Shown one piece after another: positions 7,855-13,092 of a stretch of 13,260 nt of DNA. Source of the stretch: Deltaproteobacteria bacterium (GTDB taxonomy: Bacteria > Desulfobacterota > Desulfobacteria > Desulfobacterales > Desulfatibacillaceae); NCBI GenBank assembly GCA_019308705.1, contig JAFDHW010000022.1, positions 1 to 13,260 of the forward strand. The letters are read 5' to 3'. The number at the start of each line of letters is the position of its first letter. Within the stretch, counting starts at the first letter, position 1. The position numbers and the translations under genes were made by a program. The notes under the pieces were generated by a model. It saw nothing but the letters and a program-made list of their open reading frames with translations, ran no database searches and had not been told where the DNA came from.

Positions 7855-7901
7855 GCCGCCGCGGCCGGGAACGATGCTCCTCCCGGCCCGGCCGCGGCGG
7901 C
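7855..7901 (-). repeat. 15-bp perfect GC inverted repeat (hairpin) in the leader of the beta-subunit gene
   Basis: GCCGCCGCGGCCGGG (7855-7869) is exactly complementary, in inverted order, to CCCGGCCGCGGCGGC (7887-7901), with 17 nt between. In the minus-strand transcript the hairpin ends 11 nt before the ATG at 7843. The only strong Shine-Dalgarno-like sequence in this leader (GGGAGGAG) falls in the loop. There is no U-tract directly after it, so it is not a classical terminator. A translational control element is a reasonable guess. Confidence 0.6.
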
Positions 7902-8020
7902 GACGGGCCATCCGGGCCCTGGTATGGATTGCGTGCGGGTTGCTCCCTGGCTGCGGCCCAAGGCCCCACGCTCTTTTCCGCAAATGCCTGCCGCATACCA
8001 AAGGTTATGACGCAATGCAA

Positions 8021-8045
8021 CAAAAAAGAGCGCTTGTTCTTTTTG
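8021..8045. repeat. A/T-rich imperfect dyad between divergent genes
   Basis: CAAAAAAGA (8021-8029) faces TCTTTTTG (8038-8045) around an 8-nt centre, with one extra A in the left arm. It is 29 bp upstream of the plus-strand -35 box and close to the possible minus-strand promoter. That position suits a regulator-binding site shared by the two divergent units. Confidence 0.35.
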
Positions 8046-8073
8046 TGAACGATGGAAAGGGGTTACACCCCCC

Positions 8074-8101
8074 TTGCCTCCGGGGGCCGTTCTGCTATGA
8101 T
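8074..8101 (+). promoter_or_regulatory. Extended -10 promoter for the plus-strand gene
   Basis: TTGCCT (8074-8079; 4 of 6 to consensus), a 16-nt spacer, then TATGAT (8096-8101; 5 of 6), with TGC directly before it as in extended -10 promoters. Transcription would begin near 8108, about 40 nt before the start codon at 8149. Confidence 0.55.
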
Positions 8102-8111
8102 CCCCCGCGTC

Positions 8112-8138
8112 ATGAAAAACGATTTCTTTTCCCTTTGA
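8112..8138 (+). promoter_or_regulatory. Possible leader mini-ORF, 8 codons
   Basis: ATG at 8112 opens a frame encoding MKNDFFSL and stops at TGA 8136-8138. The stop codon is part of the Shine-Dalgarno (TGAGGA, 8136-8141) of the following gene. It lies only a few nucleotides after the predicted transcription start, so its own initiation would be nearly leaderless. It may be a translated leader peptide coupled to the next gene, or chance. Confidence 0.25.
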
Positions 8139-8148
8139 GGACGAGGCC

Positions 8149-9138
8149 ATGGATATTCTCTGCTTTCCCCATACGTACCTGCCCTCCTTCCAGGTCCGCG
8201 CCATGGCCCTGCTTTTGGGGCCGGTAAACCTGGTTTCGCCCGCCGGCCTGCCGGACCCGGGGCTGGCCGCCCTTGCGGGCGAGGGCCTGGCCGGGACCGT
8301 GTCCCTGCCCGAAGGCTTTTCCGACCCCCGGAAGCTTCAGGAGGTTCTGGCGCAGAACCGTTCCTGGGCTGCGGCCCGGCAGGCGCCCCAGGCGGGCGGT
8401 CCCCTGCCGGATGACAGGCCCTTTTTCGCGGGAACCCCCTCGGAGATTCGCGATCAGGTGCGGAGAGGCGCAGACGCCCCGCCGCCGGACGAGGAGGCCA
8501 GGAATCTCGCCGCCCAGGTGTTTTTGCAGGTGGCCGAGGACCTGGACCGCCAATACTGGGAAACCTGGGAGAGCATGTTGAGGGTGCGGGAAAAGGAATC
8601 CCGCCTGGCCGAAAACATCTCCGGCCCGGGCGGCAAACCCGCGGCCAGGCCGGAGGAGGGACTGTTCGAGAACGTTCCCGACTACCTGCCGGCCCACCGG
8701 ATGGACCAGAGGATGAACGCCTTCTTCCACCTGTTTGCCGCCCTTGAAAACCCGCCGGAGATTCTTTCGGCTGCGTGCGCCGGCGTCACGGACCACCTGT
8801 CCGAACACGCCGCCGAACCCGTGGTCCTGCTCCGGGTCTCCCTGGACGCGGGGTTCATGGAGGCCGGGGATGCAGACGCCTTCCGCAAGGGCATGGAGGA
8901 GCTTCTGCCCCAGGCGGCTTCGGGCGGCGTCGCGCCGGAGGAAGCCGCGGCCAAGGCCGCCGGGCTGGCCCAGGACTTCCTGGCGGAAGGCCGGGACCTG
9001 GACCTGGACATCCTGCTGTATCCCCTGGGTGCCCGCGCCCTTTTGTCCGGCGGCAAGGACGGAGGTGAAGGAGGGAAAACCGTGGTCTGCCGGGTTTCCC
9101 TGTCTCCGGCGGCCGCCTGGTCCCTGCGTGCGGGATGA
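8149..9138 (+). CDS. Uncharacterised cytosolic protein, 329 aa
   Basis: I do not recognise the family. The ATG has a good ribosome site (TGAGGA ending 7 nt upstream) and is the only plus-strand start in the window with promoter and ribosome-site support. No signal peptide, membrane segment, metal motif or nucleotide-binding loop is visible. The protein opens with MDILCFPHTYLPSFQ (1-15) and a hydrophobic stretch to about residue 32. A Pro-rich, charged region follows (about 78-115), then a helical, acidic and aromatic segment around QVAEDLDRQYWETWESM (127-143). An Ala/Glu-rich helical region (about 235-285) leads to a C-terminal hydrophobic patch (DLDLDILLYPLGARALL, 283-299). Two segments with beta-like pattern (EPVVLLRVSL, 223-232; TVVCRVSLSP, 311-320) suggest an alpha/beta domain in the C-terminal half. 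It diverges from the acyl-CoA synthetase operon and converges on the HU gene. No plus-strand terminator with a U-tract is visible after the stop. Confidence 0.75.
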   Translation: MDILCFPHTYLPSFQVRAMALLLGPVNLVSPAGLPDPGLAALAGEGLAGTVSLPEGFSDPRKLQEVLAQNRSWAAARQAPQAGGPLPDDRPFFAGTPSEIRDQVRRGADAPPPDEEARNLAAQVFLQVAEDLDRQYWETWESMLRVREKESRLAENISGPGGKPAARPEEGLFENVPDYLPAHRMDQRMNAFFHLFAALENPPEILSAACAGVTDHLSEHAAEPVVLLRVSLDAGFMEAGDADAFRKGMEELLPQAASGGVAPEEAAAKAAGLAQDFLAEGRDLDLDILLYPLGARALLSGGKDGGEGGKTVVCRVSLSPAAAWSLRAG

Positions 9139-9152
9139 CGGAGCAGGCCCCC

Positions 9153-9184
9153 AAAAAAAACCGCCCCTTCCCGAGAAGGGGCGG
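9153..9184 (-). terminator. Intrinsic terminator of the HU gene
   Basis: On the minus strand a 9-bp perfect GC-rich stem (CCGCCCCTT / AAGGGGCGG, at 9161-9169 and 9176-9184; 6-nt loop) is followed by eight T residues (9160-9153). The plus strand has A residues on both sides, so it works only for transcription coming from the HU gene. It lies 55 nt after the HU stop. A second, 7-bp stem (9198-9214) sits between the two. Confidence 0.88.
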
Positions 9185-9238
9185 AAAAAATCGGTGCCGG
9201 GCGGGTGCCGCCCGAAGGCGCTGAAAAGGCGTTCCGTG

Positions 9239-9508
9239 CTAGTTCACGGCCTCCTTGAGGGCCTTGCCGGGGAGGAACTTGGGCACGTTCTTGGCGGGAA
9301 TCTTGATTTCCTTGCCGGTCTGGGGATTGCGGCCCTTGCGGGCTTCCCGCTTGTCCACCCGGAAGGTGCCGAAGCCCACCAGGGTCACGGTGTCCTTTTT
9401 CTTCAGGGCCTTGGTGTTGGATTCCAGGCTCGTGTCCACCGCGGCCTGCGCGTCCTTCTTGGTGCCTACGACCTTGGCTACCTCGTTGATCAGATCACCC
9501 TTGTTCAT
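9239..9508 (-). CDS. HU-family nucleoid DNA-binding protein
   Basis: At 89 aa this is the standard HU/IHF length. HU dimers bind and bend DNA in the nucleoid with little sequence preference. The family signature is clear: VGFGTFRVDKREARKGRNPQTG (44-65, quoted in part) ending in GRNPQTGKEIKIPAK (59-73), with Pro62 at the tip of the beta-arm that intercalates in DNA, then KFLPGKALKEAVN at the C-terminus. The lack of IHF-specific residues and the GRNPQTG arm favour HU over IHF; paralogues cannot be told apart here. The ATG has a near-perfect ribosome site (AAGGAG, 9515-9520, 6 nt spacing), as expected for an abundant protein. It is a single-gene unit with its own terminator, between the plus-strand unknown gene and the kinase operon. 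Confidence 0.96.
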   Translation of the reverse strand: MNKGDLINEVAKVVGTKKDAQAAVDTSLESNTKALKKKDTVTLVGFGTFRVDKREARKGRNPQTGKEIKIPAKNVPKFLPGKALKEAVN

Positions 9509-9533
9509 CTGCTGCTCCTTTCGTGGAAAAGAT

Positions 9534-9562
9534 TTTATATTGCCCAAAGGCGCTTGGCCTGT
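9534..9562 (-). promoter_or_regulatory. Possible HU promoter
   Basis: The AT-rich TATAAA (9534-9539, minus strand) is a good -10 candidate, placing the transcript start near 9527, just ahead of the ribosome site. The matching -35 region (around 9557-9562, TACAGG) is poor. The promoter is therefore tentative, or it depends on an activator. Confidence 0.35.
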
Positions 9563-9656
9563 ACCCCCGAGTAGGTTACCGAGAAATGCGCCCTGCTTCG
9601 TGGTCCTTGGGTTTTGGTGCGCGGGGCGCAAGGTGTTCTGATCCATTGCGGCCAAG
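9553..9656. other. Nested complementary segments, possible structured RNA
   Basis: CTTGGCC (9553-9559) pairs with GGCCAAG (9650-9656). Inside it, TGCGCCC (9587-9593) pairs with GGGCGCA (9624-9630), leaving unpaired sides of 27 and 19 nt. A further small hairpin (CAAGGA / TCCTTG, 9653-9658 and 9662-9667) competes with the outer stem. The outer stem plus internal bubble plus inner stem recalls a small regulatory RNA, but strand and transcription are unknown. Confidence 0.25.
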
Positions 9657-9841
9657 GAAGGTCCTTGCTGCAAGTTTCCGCCAGGTCGGGGTAGATGTCT
9701 TTGAATAATCCGGCGGGATGGGGTATGGATCCGGCCGCCGCAGGAGACTTTCTCTTAATGTCTGATATCCGCTCGTATTGATCCGCTCCAGAATTACCAG
9801 ACCAAAAGGGTCTTTGCAACCGAAAAACCGCGCAGGCAAGG

Positions 9842-9870
9842 CTTTTTCCCCGAAAAGGGGGCGGGAAAAG
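9842..9870 (-). terminator. Hairpin downstream of the kinase-like gene, weak terminator candidate
   Basis: CTTTTTCCCC (9842-9851) can pair with GGGAAAAG (9863-9870), or CCCC (9848-9851) with GGGG (9857-9860). A T-run follows on the minus strand only about 12 nt later. A closer T7 run (minus strand, 9912-9918) follows the stop codon at 9934 behind only an A/T stem. Either could end the operon, but neither is a textbook terminator. Confidence 0.3.
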
Positions 9871-9933
9871 GTTCCGGACTCCGGCGCCGTACGCCGAAAA
9901 AGTGCGCCCTCAAAAAAAGGATTTTTAGCGATA

Positions 9934-11211
9934 TCAGTTTGTTGTCTCTTGCGCCATGGGCTGGGAGTTTTTGGTGAGGCGGTCCACCAGGAGAAGGGCG
10001 AATTTGCGGAAAAACAGGTTTTGCAGGCGCGCGGGGGCCCGGTCCAGCACGGAGCCGGAGATTTTCATCATCACCCCGTCCGTGTCGGCCATCACGCTGG
10101 CGGTTCGGGGCTGGCCGCCGATGAAGGCCATTTCCCCGAAGCTTTCCCCGGCGTTTAACTCCCCTATCTGGTGGCCGTTTTTATACACCAGCCCCTTGCC
10201 CGACAAAAGCACGTAAAAGGCGTCGTCCAGCTCCCCCTGCTTGAGCATCTCCTCGCCCTTTTTCACCTGGATCAGCTCGGAGGCGGCCAGGAGGTCCTCG
10301 ATCTGGTTCCTGGAGAACCCGGAGAAAAAGGACACGGAGTGGACGTAGTCGATGACGTCGTCCACTTTGCCCTTTTTCACGGGCATGGTGAGCGCCCGGG
10401 AGGCGATCTTCAAGTCGTAGGCCATCTGGCCGAAGTTCTGGTAGCGGCGGCGCAGGTCCTTGGCCAGGGCGCGCTTGATGATGCGCTCGTAGATGCGGGG
10501 GATGTCGGGCACCAGGGAGGCCAAGGGCTCGGGCTCTTCGTTGATGACCTTGTACATGGCCGCGAAGGCGTCCTTGCCGGAAAAGGCCTTCTGGCCGGAC
10601 AACAGTTCGTAGAGGATGCAACCCACGGAGAAGATGTCGCTTTGGGGTCCGGCGGGCACGTCCTGCAACTGCTCGGGGGCGAGGTATTCCGGCGAGCGCC
10701 TGGCGCCGGCGGTGTCCTTGATGCGGAAGTGGGTGATCTTGGGCGAGCGGTTCTCGTGGAGCAGAATGTTGCCGGGGTGGAGGTCCCGGTGGATTACTCC
10801 TACCTCGTGGGCGTGCTCCATGGCGTCGCAGATTTCCCGGACGATCTGGGTGGCCTCGGCCAGGGAGGGATGGTCCTGGGGGTTGCACAGGGCTTCCAGG
10901 GAGGACCCGTTGACGTACTCCATGGCGATGTAGGCGTACTCGCCCGCCACCACGTTGGCGTCGTACACGGTGACGATGTTCTTGTGGGCCAGCCGGGCCG
11001 CGGACTTGGCCTCTAAAAAGAAGTTTTCCCGTACCCGGGGGGAGGGGATGCCGGAAACCTTGATGGCCACCGGCCGGTCGATCAGGGGGTCGTTGCACTC
11101 GTACACCGTTCCGGTGCGGCCTTCCCCGATCTTCCGCACCAGGTGATAGCGGCCGATGGAGGACCGGTCGGAGAAATCCAGGTGGATCCCGGTTTCTTTT
11201 TCTTCGGGCAT
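9934..11211 (-). CDS. Ser/Thr protein kinase-like protein with degenerate DFG motif and C-terminal cyclic-nucleotide-binding domain
   Basis: This 425-aa protein has an N-terminal Hanks-type kinase domain (about 21-280): glycine loop KIGEGRTGTVY (27-37), VAIK with Lys51, Glu67 in the C-helix region, HRDLHPGNIL (141-150, Asp143), the activation end SPEYLAPEQ (173-181) and SDIFSVGCILYELLSG (191-206). The DFG triplet is His-Phe-Arg (KITHFRIKD, 158-166). The lost Asp normally binds Mg-ATP, so the protein may be a pseudokinase or an atypical kinase. A cyclic-nucleotide-binding domain follows (about 294-412): FFSGFSRNQIEDLL, then ESFGEMAFIGGQPRTASV (356-373) with the phosphate-cassette Glu360 and Arg369 that bind cNMP in CAP/PKA-type domains. 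There is no membrane segment. It is last in an operon with a PP2C phosphatase and an FHA protein. The ATG at 11211 is preferred on homology; a GTG at 11343 would add 44 low-complexity residues. No clear ribosome site is present. Confidence 0.88.
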   Translation of the reverse strand: MPEEKETGIHLDFSDRSSIGRYHLVRKIGEGRTGTVYECNDPLIDRPVAIKVSGIPSPRVRENFFLEAKSAARLAHKNIVTVYDANVVAGEYAYIAMEYVNGSSLEALCNPQDHPSLAEATQIVREICDAMEHAHEVGVIHRDLHPGNILLHENRSPKITHFRIKDTAGARRSPEYLAPEQLQDVPAGPQSDIFSVGCILYELLSGQKAFSGKDAFAAMYKVINEEPEPLASLVPDIPRIYERIIKRALAKDLRRRYQNFGQMAYDLKIASRALTMPVKKGKVDDVIDYVHSVSFFSGFSRNQIEDLLAASELIQVKKGEEMLKQGELDDAFYVLLSGKGLVYKNGHQIGELNAGESFGEMAFIGGQPRTASVMADTDGVMMKISGSVLDRAPARLQNLFFRKFALLLVDRLTKNSQPMAQETTN

Positions 11212-11222
11212 GGCAGGTTTTG

Positions 11223-11250
11223 ACGGCGGGGCTTCTCGCCCCTTTACCGT
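11223..11250 (-). repeat. Hairpin just upstream of the kinase-like gene
   Basis: GGGGC (11228-11232) pairs with GCCCC (11238-11242) around a 5-nt loop, extended by ACGG (11223-11226) with CCGT (11247-11250). The base is 11 nt upstream of the ATG at 11211. It lies in the 174-bp gap after the FHA gene, which also holds a longer-range inverted repeat (GGCCGGAA 11286-11293 / TTCCGGCC 11319-11326). Confidence 0.5.
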
Positions 11251-11385
11251 CCTGGTTTCCGGGGAAAACCGGCGGCGAAGCGCGTGGCCGGAATGCGGCC
11301 GTCCCCCTGGCGGATTCCTTCCGGCCGCGCGGATGTCACGCACGGCTTCCGTGCGGAGCCGGCGGGAGTGAAAGGCCCCGGTCGT

Positions 11386-12102
11386 TTACTTGGATTCGTT
11401 GAACTGGAGCTTGACCGAGCCGATTTCGATCAGGTCCATGTCCTTTAATTTCACCGTTTGCTTGACCACCTCGTTGTTGACCTTGGGCTTGGCCGAGCCG
11501 CCCACGTAGCCCAGGTAGTAGCCGTTGGGCCGCCTGCTGATGGTGGCGGCCAACTTGGCCACCAGGAACCCGCTCACCACCACGTCGGAGGTGGGTTTCT
11601 TGCCGATGGTGGTCAGGCTCTTTTTGATCTCCACCTCGCCCTCGCCCCCGGTGAGGAACGTGAGCTTGGCGCACTTGTCGTCGCCGCCGCGCACCGAGGT
11701 CTCGTAGGTGCCGGTATCGTTCTTTCCGGTCTGGCTCATGAGTGCGCGGTGCGCGGCCGTGTCCATGACCATGGTCTGGTCCAGGTCGCTCCGGCCCTGC
11801 TGTTCGGCCTCTTCCTCGTTGGTGAACACCAGGTGGTGTTTGCCCACCGTGACCACGTCCCCGTGCTTGAGCCAATGGGTGGTGATCATTTTCTGGTTCA
11901 CGAAGGTTCCGTTTTTGCTCTGCAGGTCGGTGAGCAGAAACCCGTTGCCCACGGAGTCCACCTTGGCGTGGTGGCCGGAGACGGCCAGGTTCTCGATGAC
12001 CACATGGTTGTCGCTCAAGCGGCCGATGGTGATGGTTTCCCCCTTCTTCACGGGGTACTCGCTGATGACGTTGTCCTTAAATTTCAAGGTCAAGGTCGAC
12101 AT
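11386..12102 (-). CDS. FHA-domain phosphothreonine-binding adaptor, with a second degenerate FHA-like domain
   Basis: This 238-aa cytosolic protein has a canonical N-terminal FHA domain (about 5-94): TIGRLSDNHVVIE (25-37), SGHHAK (42-47) and SKNGTFVNQ (62-70). These supply the Gly-Arg, Ser-x-x-His and Asn-Gly residues that hold phosphothreonine. A polar linker (about 95-142) contains DLDQTMVMDT (106-115) and TGTYETSV (130-137), which are plausible phosphorylation sites by position and composition. The second half (about 146-235) follows the FHA strand pattern (LTTIGKKPTSDVVV, 163-176; GYYLGYVGG, 194-202; VNNEVV, 208-213; LIEIGSVKLQF, 224-234). It lacks the Arg, Ser/His and Asn-Gly binding residues, so it probably does not bind phosphothreonine. 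The ATG has an AAGGA ribosome site 7 nt upstream. It sits between the phosphatase and the kinase-like gene, suggesting it reads the phosphorylation state they set. Confidence 0.92.
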   Translation of the reverse strand: MSTLTLKFKDNVISEYPVKKGETITIGRLSDNHVVIENLAVSGHHAKVDSVGNGFLLTDLQSKNGTFVNQKMITTHWLKHGDVVTVGKHHLVFTNEEEAEQQGRSDLDQTMVMDTAAHRALMSQTGKNDTGTYETSVRGGDDKCAKLTFLTGGEGEVEIKKSLTTIGKKPTSDVVVSGFLVAKLAATISRRPNGYYLGYVGGSAKPKVNNEVVKQTVKLKDMDLIEIGSVKLQFNESK

Positions 12103-12165
12103 GGCACAGTCCTTTTTTCGGATTGCCTCAACGGCCGGAGGCCTTCATCTGCCCGGGCGGCCGCC

Positions 12166-12987
12166 TCAAAAAAGCTTCTTGACCGCCCGGAGAAGAGCCG
12201 CCCACGGCCCCTGGGAGTTTTTGCCCACGGATTTGATCGCCACGATGACCACGGTGATGTTGTCCTCGCCGCCCCGTTCGTTGGCCATGTCCACCAGCAG
12301 GCGGCAGGCCTTTCCCGGGGGGGTTTTCCCCGCCACGTTGCGGATCTCCTGCTCGGAGACCTTGTTGGTGAGGCCGTCGGAGCCCAGCACGAGGACGTCC
12401 CCGGGATAGCACTGGATTTCGCAGTAGTCCGGCACCACGTCCTCGCTCACGCCCATGGCGCGGGTGAGCATATGGGCGAACCTGGGCGAAAGCTTTCCCG
12501 AGGCCTCCGGGTCTATGGCGGTCTGTTCGGCCACCACGGTGTGGTACACGCTGATGGTTTCGATCTCGCCGTCGTGGATGAGGTAGATGGGGCTGTCGCC
12601 CACGTTGGCGGCCACCAGCCGGTCCCCCGCCAGGTACACGGCGGACACCGTGGAGCCCATGCCGTAGTAGGCTTCCTGTTTGTCCGCCACCTGGTGGATG
12701 CTCTTGTTGGCCAGTTTGATGGAGGACAACAGGCGGTTGGCCGCCACGGAAAGGGTTTCGTCGGTGTCGGGAAGCTGGTCGGCGGCTTCGTCTTCGCCCA
12801 CCTTGCGCAGGTAGCCGCTCATGGTTTCCACCACCAGGCGGCTGGCCACCTCCCCGGCCTGGTGGCCTCCCATGCCGTCGGCGACCAGGTACAGGCCAAG
12901 CTCGTCGTCCACGAACAGGCAGTCCTCGTTGTTCTTGCGTTTCTTCCCGACGTCGGTCAGTCCGGCGCTTTCCACCACCAAACTCAT
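12166..12987 (-). CDS. PP2C-type Ser/Thr protein phosphatase (PPM family)
   Basis: This 273-aa soluble phosphatase removes phosphate from phospho-Ser/Thr proteins using two Mg/Mn ions. All bacterial PP2C motifs are present: SAGLTDVGKKRKNNED (7-22), LVADGMGGHQAGEVAS (34-49, metal Asp37), GMGST (109-113), AANVGDSPIYLI (127-138), LTRAMG (174-179), VLVLGSDGL (198-206, metal Asp204) and GGEDNITVVI (239-248, metal Asp242). It should therefore be active. It has no membrane anchor; a short basic tail follows the domain. The start at 12985-12987 fits the family; a reading to 13065 would begin inside the -10 promoter box. The ribosome site is modest (GAAAGAG). It is the first gene of the operon with the FHA and kinase-like proteins and most likely opposes a Ser/Thr kinase acting on the FHA protein or other targets. 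Confidence 0.95.
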   Translation of the reverse strand: MSLVVESAGLTDVGKKRKNNEDCLFVDDELGLYLVADGMGGHQAGEVASRLVVETMSGYLRKVGEDEAADQLPDTDETLSVAANRLLSSIKLANKSIHQVADKQEAYYGMGSTVSAVYLAGDRLVAANVGDSPIYLIHDGEIETISVYHTVVAEQTAIDPEASGKLSPRFAHMLTRAMGVSEDVVPDYCEIQCYPGDVLVLGSDGLTNKVSEQEIRNVAGKTPPGKACRLLVDMANERGGEDNITVVIVAIKSVGKNSQGPWAALLRAVKKLF

Positions 12988-13056
12988 CAAGGGCTCTTTC
13001 AATATGGGCGTCGCCCTTTTCGGTTTTTTAAGGAAATCCGTCTCGTTAGGCCACAC

Positions 13057-13092
13057 GGCGTGCATTGTAACCGCATGGTCAACAGATTACAA
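13057..13092 (-). promoter_or_regulatory. Sigma70-type promoter for the phosphatase/FHA/kinase operon
   Basis: On the minus strand TTGTAA (13087-13092; 4 of 6) is followed, after exactly 17 nt, by TACAAT (13064-13069; 5 of 6). The transcript would start near 13057, leaving a leader of about 70 nt before the PP2C start at 12987. The surrounding 13080-13260 stretch is clearly more AT-rich than the genes. An ATG at 13252 (MKN, plus strand) touches the window edge but has no ribosome site and cannot be judged. Confidence 0.6.

Larger units (their letters stand above)
7844..8148. other. Divergent intergenic control region (305 bp)
   Basis: This separates the acyl-CoA synthetase operon (minus strand) from the lone plus-strand gene. 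It holds a 15-bp inverted repeat next to the beta-subunit start (7855-7901), an A/T-rich dyad (8021-8045), a plus-strand promoter (8074-8101) and a mini-ORF (8112-8138). A weak minus-strand promoter may also exist: TTGCAT (8012-8017) with a TATGCG-like box 17 nt on (7989-7994). No longer coding sequence was recognised. Confidence 0.7.
9509..9933. other. 425-bp noncoding stretch between the kinase operon and HU
   Basis: No convincing protein is encoded; the short open frames (about 85-95 codons) have no ribosome site and no family resemblance. It contains the HU promoter candidate, nested complementary segments at 9553-9656, a perfect 8-bp direct repeat ATCCGCTC (9767-9774 and 9781-9788), and small hairpins near the kinase stop. 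I looked for tRNA, 4.5S RNA and 6S RNA signatures and could not establish any. Confidence 0.6.

Noticed and set aside
5748..8048. A 766-codon plus-strand frame opposite the acyl-CoA synthetase genes, and similar long frames at 13-1269, 2568-3662 and 4397-5824
   Set aside because: All lie opposite well-supported genes and show the same low-complexity shadow composition; GC-rich codon use suppresses stop codons on the other strand.
5712..8204. A single 830-residue reading as a long alpha-subunit or fused synthetase
   Set aside because: Residues before the ATG at 7175 are an out-of-frame shadow of the beta-subunit gene. The beta subunit is encoded in another frame with a 4-bp overlap, so these are two proteins.
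9153..9190. The 9-bp hairpin as a two-way terminator also ending the plus-strand gene
   Set aside because: The plus strand has A-tracts on both sides of the stem, so only minus-strand transcripts gain a U-tract.
9541..9780. 4.5S (SRP) RNA, 6S RNA or tRNA in the HU upstream stretch
   Set aside because: The SRP core, the conserved 6S bubble sequences and a tRNA T-arm were looked for and not found. Only generic nested stems remain, reported with low confidence.
9535..9839. Open frames of about 85-95 codons in the HU upstream stretch
   Set aside because: No ribosome site, no recognisable domain, and composition unlike the neighbouring genes. The region is better treated as noncoding.
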